The translations under genes were made by a program, and so were the position numbers. From the NCBI RefSeq assembly GCF_900156605.1, contig NZ_FTOA01000008.1:1-64000 (forward strand): 64,000 bases of DNA, in the 5' to 3' direction. The notes under the pieces were generated by a model. It worked only from the letters and a program-made list of their open reading frames with translations, was not told the origin of the DNA and did no database searches. The DNA comes from Insolitispirillum peregrinum (lineage in GTDB: Bacteria; Pseudomonadota; Alphaproteobacteria; Rhodospirillales; Rhodospirillaceae). Numbering within the stretch: the stretch's first letter is position 1; each line of letters opens with the position of its first letter. Below are positions 58,985 through 64,000 of the stretch, one piece after another.

Positions 58985-60024
58985 CGCCGACCTTCCGCAA
59001 AGCCGCCCCCGGACAAGCGGGAAGTCCGGCTTTCCGCAAATCCGCTCTGCCGGTTCTGGTGATTTGCGCATCCGTGCTCGCCGGCTGCGCCACGGCGCAG
59101 AAGCCGCCCGAAATCTCCTATGACGATGCGATGCCTGCGGTTCAGACCGCCGATCCGCCGGCGCCGGTTCGGGTGGTGGAATTGCCGAAGCCGCTTCCGC
59201 TGCCCGGTCAGTTGAAGCCCGTCGGCAAGGACGGCAAGCCGACGCCCGAACTGCCGGACCCCGCCGCGCGGGTGAACGAGGCCAACGCCGCCGCACGGAT
59301 GCAGCCGATCAGGAATGGCTTCATCAACGCCATCCAAGTCTACCCCTTCGTCGATGGCGCGCTCTATCAAGTCTACACCGCGCCCGGCCAGATCACCGAC
59401 ATCGCCTTGCAGCCTGGCGAAACGCTGGTGGGCTCCGGTCCAGTTGCCGCCGGCGATACGGTGCGCTGGATCATCGGCGACACTGAAAGCGGCGCGGGCG
59501 CAACGAAGCAGGTTCATATCCTCGTAAAGCCGACGCGGCCCGAGCTGATGACCAACCTCGTCATCAACACCAATGCGCGCACCTACCATATGGAACTGCG
59601 CTCGACCGAGAAGACCTACATGGCCTCGGTGTCCTGGCAGTATCCACAGGACCAGCTCATCGCGCTGCGCCGCCAGAACGCCGAGGCGCAGACCGTCCAG
59701 CCGGTGGCGACCGGCATCGATCTCTCTCGCGTCAACTTTCGCTATGAGGTGACCGGCGATCGCGCGCCGTGGCGGCCGCTCCGCGCCTTCGACGACGGCA
59801 AGCAGGTGTTCATCGAGTTCCCGCGCGGTATCGGTCAGGGCGAGATGCCACCGCTCTTTGTCGTCGGCCCGGAGGGCGATACCTCGGAACTGGTGAATTA
59901 TCGCGTCCGCGACAACTACATGATCGTCGACCGGTTGTTCGCCGCCGCCGAATTGCGCTTCGGCGCCGACAAGAACCAGAAGCGCGTTCGCATCTCCCGT
60001 ACCGACGGGAAGCCAGCGTCGTGA
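58981..60024 (+). CDS. trbG: Conjugal transfer protein TrbG
   Basis: 347 residues, VirB9-like. A lipoprotein-type signal (LVICASVLAGCATAQK, Cys near residue 38), then PFVDGALYQVYTAPGQITDI and RVNFRYEVTGDRAPWRPL, FDDGKQVFIEFP. Part of the outer-membrane ring with TrbI. Four-base overlap with trbF. Confidence 0.93.
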   Translation: MTPTFRKAAPGQAGSPAFRKSALPVLVICASVLAGCATAQKPPEISYDDAMPAVQTADPPAPVRVVELPKPLPLPGQLKPVGKDGKPTPELPDPAARVNEANAAARMQPIRNGFINAIQVYPFVDGALYQVYTAPGQITDIALQPGETLVGSGPVAAGDTVRWIIGDTESGAGATKQVHILVKPTRPELMTNLVINTNARTYHMELRSTEKTYMASVSWQYPQDQLIALRRQNAEAQTVQPVATGIDLSRVNFRYEVTGDRAPWRPLRAFDDGKQVFIEFPRGIGQGEMPPLFVVGPEGDTSELVNYRVRDNYMIVDRLFAAAELRFGADKNQKRVRISRTDGKPAS

Positions 60025-61244
60025 GCGAGATCGAGCCTGATCGTCACAGGCCAGAAGCGGACGACGGTGCCCGGCCGTTGACCGGAGAGGCGGTCGCGCC
60101 GATGCGATTGCGCCCCGAACCGCCGCGCGTGACGCGCCTGTCGCGAAAGGTGCTGCTCGCCCTCGGCCTGCTCGCCGGCACCGGTATCGGCGGCACGTTG
60201 ATCTACGCGCTTCAAACCCAGCGCGGCGGCAAGACGAACGAGGAGCTGTATTCGACCGACAACCGGACGACGCCCGACGGCCTTGCCGCCTTGCCGAAGG
60301 ACTATACCGGTATCCCGAAGCTCGGTCCGCCGCTGCCGGGTGACCTCGGCCGCCCCATCCTCAGCGCCCAAAATGCCGGCCAACCGGTGCCGACACCGGG
60401 AATCGCGACGCCCAATCCAGGGATCAGCCAGGAAGAGCAGCGCCGCATCCAAGAGCTGGAGGCCGCGCGGACGGCACGTCTCTTTGCTTCGACCGAGACA
60501 CGACCGGCCAACACCGCTGGGCCGCAGCCGCAAGCGACGGTCTCGCCGCAGACGGACTTTGCCAGCCTCGGGCTGGCACCCCAGCCAGCGACGCCTTCCG
60601 CGCAGGACCGTCAGCTCGCGTTTCTGAACCAAGCGCCCGACAAACGCATGGTCTCGCCAGATCGTATCGCCGCTCCCGCGTCGGCCAATGTGCTTCAGGC
60701 CGGGACGGTGATCGGGGCGGCACTCATCACCGGCATCCGCTCCGATCTACCCGGTCAGATCACCGCGCAGGTGACGGAGAACGTCTATGACAGCCCGACC
60801 GGACGCATCCTGCTCGTGCCGCAGGGCACGCGGATCATCGGCCAGTACGACAATGGCGTCGGCTTCGGCCAGCGCCGCGTGCTGCTGGTTTGGAACCGGC
60901 TGATCTTCCCCAATGGCCGCTCGATCGTGCTGGAGCGCCAGCCGGGCACAGACGCCGAGGGCTATGCCGGGCTCGAAGATGGCGTCGACTACCATTGGGG
61001 TGAGCTGTTTAAAGCCGCGGCGCTGTCGACGCTGCTCAGCGTTGGCGCCGAGGCGGGATCATCCGGTCAGGAGAGCGATATCATCCGTGCGCTGCGCAAC
61101 GGCGCGTCCGACAGCATCAACCAGACCGGCCAGCAGATCGTGCAGCGTCAGCTCAACATCGCCCCGACGCTGACCATCCGACCGGGCTTTCCCGTCCGCG
61201 TGATCGTCACCCGCGATCTCGTGCTTGAGCCCTATGGAGGCTGA
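60021..61244 (+). CDS. trbI: Conjugal transfer protein TrbI
   Basis: 407 residues starting at GTG (60021), overlapping the trbG stop. VirB10-like: membrane helix (about 45-63), Pro/Gln-rich linker (about 70-200), then VIGAALITGIRSDLPGQITA, GRILLVPQGTRIIGQYDN and FPVRVIVTRDLVL at the C-terminus. Spans both membranes and senses ATP-dependent signals. Confidence 0.94.
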   Translation: MSEIEPDRHRPEADDGARPLTGEAVAPMRLRPEPPRVTRLSRKVLLALGLLAGTGIGGTLIYALQTQRGGKTNEELYSTDNRTTPDGLAALPKDYTGIPKLGPPLPGDLGRPILSAQNAGQPVPTPGIATPNPGISQEEQRRIQELEAARTARLFASTETRPANTAGPQPQATVSPQTDFASLGLAPQPATPSAQDRQLAFLNQAPDKRMVSPDRIAAPASANVLQAGTVIGAALITGIRSDLPGQITAQVTENVYDSPTGRILLVPQGTRIIGQYDNGVGFGQRRVLLVWNRLIFPNGRSIVLERQPGTDAEGYAGLEDGVDYHWGELFKAAALSTLLSVGAEAGSSGQESDIIRALRNGASDSINQTGQQIVQRQLNIAPTLTIRPGFPVRVIVTRDLVLEPYGG

Positions 61245-61245
61245 C

Positions 61246-61473
61246 ATGGCAAAGCTGAAACTCGGCCCGATCGCCGACGACAAGCCGGTGAAGGTCACGC
61301 TGGAATTGCCGGCGAGCCTACATCGCGACCTGACCGCCTATGCGGAAATCCTCGCTCGGGAAGCAGGCCAAGCCGCAGCCGATCCCGTTCGCCTGATTGT
61401 ACCCATGCTGGAGCGGTTCATGGCAACGGACCGGGGATTTGCGAAGGCGCGGCGGGGTAAATCTGATGCCTAG
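61246..61473 (+). CDS. DUF2274 domain-containing protein
   Basis: 75 residues: KLGPIADDKPVKVTLELPAS and LVPMLERFMATDRGF-like IVPMLERFMATDRGF, the DUF2274 pattern, usually found just after trbI. RHH-like start suggests DNA binding and perhaps repression of the trb operon. One base after trbI. Confidence 0.85.
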   Translation: MAKLKLGPIADDKPVKVTLELPASLHRDLTAYAEILAREAGQAAADPVRLIVPMLERFMATDRGFAKARRGKSDA

Positions 61474-61604
61474 ATTTACGGGCCTGTTTCATCGGTTGCA
61501 ATCCGGCTCAGTTGCCAGATTGTGTTGCGATATGCCTTCCTTCAGAAAGAGAAGCGTGATACAAAAGCTCGGATAATAGAAGTCACTCTCCGAGCTGACG
61601 TATC

Positions 61605-62222
61605 TTGCCCGAACCCGTGTCCCAACGGCGAATTGCCCAGACCGTGCTGAAAGCGCGTGGCATAGCGCGCTTGGCGGAGCTGCGCGCGGAGGGCGTGACC
61701 GCTGCCACCATGAGCCGCATGGAGCGTAATGGCGAGGTGCTCCGGCTCGCGCGCGGGCTTTATCAACTCCCTGATGTCCCACTCGACGTTCACCACAGTC
61801 TCGCAGAGGCGGCAAAACGCCTGCCAAAGGGGGTTGTCTGCCTCGTCTCAGCGCTCGCGTTCCATGACCTTACCGATCAACTGCCCAAGCACGTATGGAT
61901 GGCCATCGGACAAAAGGATTGGGCGCCCAAGGCTGATGGCGTGTCGATTCGGCTCGTCCGATTCACGGATCGCCTGCTAGCGGATGGTGTCGAGTCCCAC
62001 ACCGTCGAGGGGGTGTCAGTGAAGGTCTTCGACGTAGCCAAGACCATCGCAGACTGCTTCCGGTATCGGAACAAGATTGGCCTGTCCGTCGCGATTGAAG
62101 GCCTCAAGGAAGCGCTACGTCAGCGCAGAGCGACCCCAGACGAAATTGCCAAGCAGGCGGAGCGTGGCGCGGTCACGACCGTCATTCGCCCCTATCTCGT
62201 GGCACTGACCGCCAATGGCTAA
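61605..62222 (+). CDS. AbiEi-like antitoxin
   Basis: 205 residues. N-terminal winged helix (LAELRAEGVTAATMSRMERN, GLYQL), then CLVSALAFHDLTDQLP and VFDVAKTIADCFRYR, as in type IV AbiEi antitoxins that repress their own operon. Overlaps the start of a truncated AbiEii gene. An upstream gap of 131 bp includes an A+T-rich promoter zone. Confidence 0.85.
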   Translation: MPEPVSQRRIAQTVLKARGIARLAELRAEGVTAATMSRMERNGEVLRLARGLYQLPDVPLDVHHSLAEAAKRLPKGVVCLVSALAFHDLTDQLPKHVWMAIGQKDWAPKADGVSIRLVRFTDRLLADGVESHTVEGVSVKVFDVAKTIADCFRYRNKIGLSVAIEGLKEALRQRRATPDEIAKQAERGAVTTVIRPYLVALTANG

Positions 62223-62451
62223 AGAGGCCGAAAATATTGGAACCTCGGTGCGTGCCCGCCTGCTGCTACTTGCCAAGGCGACAGAACAGAGCTTCGATCA
62301 TATGCTGACGCGCTTCGCCATCGAGCGGCTACTCTTCAGGCTCGGTCAATCGTGGGCGTCCCCGCGGCATCACAACGTGGTCGCCAAAGCCTGGCGTATC
62401 CTCACCATCGTTCGGCGACTGTTCTGGCTCCGGCGAAACCAGGAAAAATAG
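62215..62451 (+). pseudogene. AbiEii toxin, N-terminal fragment
   Basis: 78 codons. ENIGTSVRARLLLLAKATEQ and THRFAIERLLFRLG-like MLTRFAIERLLFRLG are the N-terminus of the AbiEii nucleotidyltransferase, but after LGQSW the sequence departs and the reading ends at 62451. The catalytic GS-D-D motif is missing, so no toxin activity is expected. Eight-base overlap with the antitoxin gene is the usual arrangement. Confidence 0.75.
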
Positions 62452-62495
62452 TAGCGCGATGTCGGGGCCAGACTTAAGTCGATAGAGGGAATCCT

Positions 62496-63278
62496 ATGGC
62501 AGGCCCATCGGAAAAGACGATCAAGAGACTCTTCGCTGTCTCAGGAAACCTCTGTGCATTTCCGGGATGCTCGTTGCCTATCGTAGAGAGCGTCGGGACC
62601 ATTACTGGTGAGATCTGCCACATTCGCGCGCAGAACGAAGGCGGCCCCCGGTTCGACAAGGCTCAGACCGACGAAGAGCGAAATGGTTTCGGCAATCTGG
62701 TTCTGTTGTGCCGGCGCCATCATAAAATCGTAGATGCCGAACCGAATGTGTATTCGGTGGAAGCACTGGAGGAAATCAAAAGCATTCGAGAAAGGGAGAT
62801 GGGCCGACCTGAGCAGGCGACGGATTCCTTCTACGCCAAAATACTTCTCAGTGACCTTCGGCGGATCGAAGTGAATAATAACAGTGGCAATGTCGTGATA
62901 GATAGCCCAGGTGCGATTCTAGCAAAAACCGTCAACGTGAAAATGGCGCGTAAAACCGTGAAAGTTCAGCCGGCAGCGGGAACTATAGGCGCCGACCAGG
63001 AAGCGAGCAGGTATATTCAGCACCTAATCAATCGCTACAATGAGTTTGCCAGCGCTGATAAGGCGCGAGGTGCGAAATTCAGTTACGGCGCCATTTCGAA
63101 AAATATAGAAACAAATTTCAGAGCCCCATGGAGAATGTTGGCGATCGAAGAGTTCGAAGGCATCTGTGCCTATCTTCAACAACGAATAGGCAGAACCCGC
63201 ATTGCAAAGTCGAATGCGTCCAAAGGGATAAAGTCCTTCTCAAGTTTCGAGGAATACTCACAGACGGTAAGGGGATAA
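62496..63278 (+). CDS. HNH nuclease domain protein
   Basis: 260 residues. N-terminal HNH domain with zinc-binding CAFPGC, catalytic GEICHIRAQ and FGNLVLLCRRHHKIVD (residues 20-85), followed by a separate C-terminal region (about 110-260) of no known family. Such single HNH proteins with a second sensor-like domain occur in defence islands, and the place next to an AbiE remnant fits. Defence activity is inferred, not shown. Confidence 0.8.
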   Translation: MAGPSEKTIKRLFAVSGNLCAFPGCSLPIVESVGTITGEICHIRAQNEGGPRFDKAQTDEERNGFGNLVLLCRRHHKIVDAEPNVYSVEALEEIKSIREREMGRPEQATDSFYAKILLSDLRRIEVNNNSGNVVIDSPGAILAKTVNVKMARKTVKVQPAAGTIGADQEASRYIQHLINRYNEFASADKARGAKFSYGAISKNIETNFRAPWRMLAIEEFEGICAYLQQRIGRTRIAKSNASKGIKSFSSFEEYSQTVRG

Positions 63279-63320
63279 CTGCAGCCCATATGGGTGTTAC
63301 CCGAGTCCGTGTTGCCGGCG

Positions 63321-63800
63321 TTATCTCGAAGTGCGCCGATGGACGACGGTTTGGCTGACGATCCGACGGTTGATCTTGATCTTCCATTCGAGCTGAGCGG
63401 GTGAGAGGATCCGCTTTCGCATGGTTTGCTTCAAGAACGTATATTCTCGTTCTCCGTAAAGATAGCCCATCCGGTACGCGTGTTCGATGAGGTCATTGTT
63501 TGCATTGGCCGTTAAATCTTTCGCGATACGCTTCAGTCCTTCGAACAGGTTGCCAGTTTCGACGCGCATAAATCTGTTTATGCATACGTTCCCTACATAT
63601 GTAGTGGCTCCGTTGAGGCGGTTTCGAATGTAACAGTGCTCTTTGATGTCTTGACCGCAGGGGCAATTGTCGAACTCTTCGCTGATCTCTATGGCAACGA
63701 GATCCCATTCCTGACGAGCGACATCGAAGTTACGCGACACCGACAGCGGGAGAATGTGTAATTTCAATCTTTCGAGATTATGGCTCTCCATCGTGCCCAT
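63321..63800 (-). CDS. Hypothetical protein with Cys-rich (zinc-finger-like) centre
   Basis: 159 residues. A four-Cys pattern, NCPCGQDIKEHCYIRN and VGNVCINRF, suggests a zinc-bound fold like that of small phage-borne proteins. The ATG at 63791 (fourth codon) is an alternative start. Convergent with the HNH gene. No family could be named. Confidence 0.6.
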   Translation of the reverse strand: MGTMESHNLERLKLHILPLSVSRNFDVARQEWDLVAIEISEEFDNCPCGQDIKEHCYIRNRLNGATTYVGNVCINRFMRVETGNLFEGLKRIAKDLTANANNDLIEHAYRMGYLYGEREYTFLKQTMRKRILSPAQLEWKIKINRRIVSQTVVHRRTSR

Positions 63801-63806
63801 CCGCGA

Positions 63807-64000
63807 TTACCGAATTCGATAGAGACGATTGTCTCGATCGATATCGATTGGAAAGTTCCAGCTATTAAACAGAGCTGTATCAGCAGATGCAACCAGATCG
63901 GGATCGCAATGCCCTTCGGCGCGAAGATCCGTGAGAAAAAGGCACACTGGAGCCATCAGGGGTTTGCTCAGCTCGCTGAAGAGTATCTCGACTTTAGTCT
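63807..64000 (-). CDS. Hypothetical protein, C-terminal end (partial)
   Basis: The last 64 codons of a leftward gene that starts beyond the window: VEILFSELSKPLMAPVCLFL, EGHCDPDLVASADTALFN and a final NRLYRIR before TAA (63807-63809). No family recognised. It ends six bases before the zinc-finger-like gene and is likely in the same operon. Confidence 0.55.
   Translation of the reverse strand, partial: TKVEILFSELSKPLMAPVCLFLTDLRAEGHCDPDLVASADTALFNSWNFPIDIDRDNRLYRIR

Overview
High-GC alphaproteobacterial DNA in two parts: a core-chromosome flank (1 to about 9,920) and most of an integrative and conjugative element (ICE) from the 3' end of guaA to the end of the window. The order ETF-QO / family-4-type uracil-DNA glycosylase / Slt-type lytic transglycosylase / moaB / two chemotaxis receptors / guaA, together with alphaproteobacterial palindromic intergenic repeats, suggests a Rhodospirillales-like host. 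This is inferred from gene content; no rRNA is present to confirm it.

The ICE starts with a tyrosine recombinase next to guaA (10.2-11.5 kb), which fits an IntG-type element using the guaA 3' end. No matching right end is visible, so the element probably runs past 64 kb. The left part carries a small redox/hydrolase cargo (SDR, peroxiredoxin, 6-oxocamphor-hydrolase-like crotonase, GST, LysR; 11.7-15.7 kb). ICE housekeeping genes follow (AlpA, DUF2958, ParB, DUF736, DUF932; 16-24.7 kb), interrupted by a DUF488-DUF488-dual-OB cassette.

From 25.0 to 32.9 kb lies the excision/transfer block: a DUF6499/DUF2285 activator split by a +1 frame change (FseA-like), RdfS-like excisionase, RepA, ParA, a small RHH-like protein, DUF2840, TraF, DUF736, a lytic transglycosylase and an RlxS/VirD2-type relaxase. 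A second cargo region (33-45 kb) holds six intact SDR genes plus one SDR remnant, LysR and Rrf2 regulators, an MFS transporter, an amidohydrolase and a SnoaL-like protein, and ends near an odd class II tRNA-like gene with a CAU anticodon. From 46.5 kb come a divergent XRE regulator / DUF2285 pair (QseC/QseM-like) around a perfect double operator, then the coupling protein TraG, an RHH protein, an inserted possible nuclease gene and trbBCDEJKLFGI. The window closes with DUF2274 and a defence-like tail (AbiEi with a truncated AbiEii, an HNH protein, a zinc-finger-like protein and a partial gene).

The layout closely matches the Mesorhizobium ICEMlSymR7A family, where QseC represses qseM, QseM blocks the frameshift-made activator FseA, and FseA switches on rdfS and transfer genes. 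All of these parts except the quorum-sensing genes (traI/traR) appear here. Several lesions are visible: an in-frame TGA in parB, a 20-bp duplication that shifts the end of trbC, and a truncated AbiEii toxin. The element may therefore be partly decayed, or part of it may be under unusual translational control.
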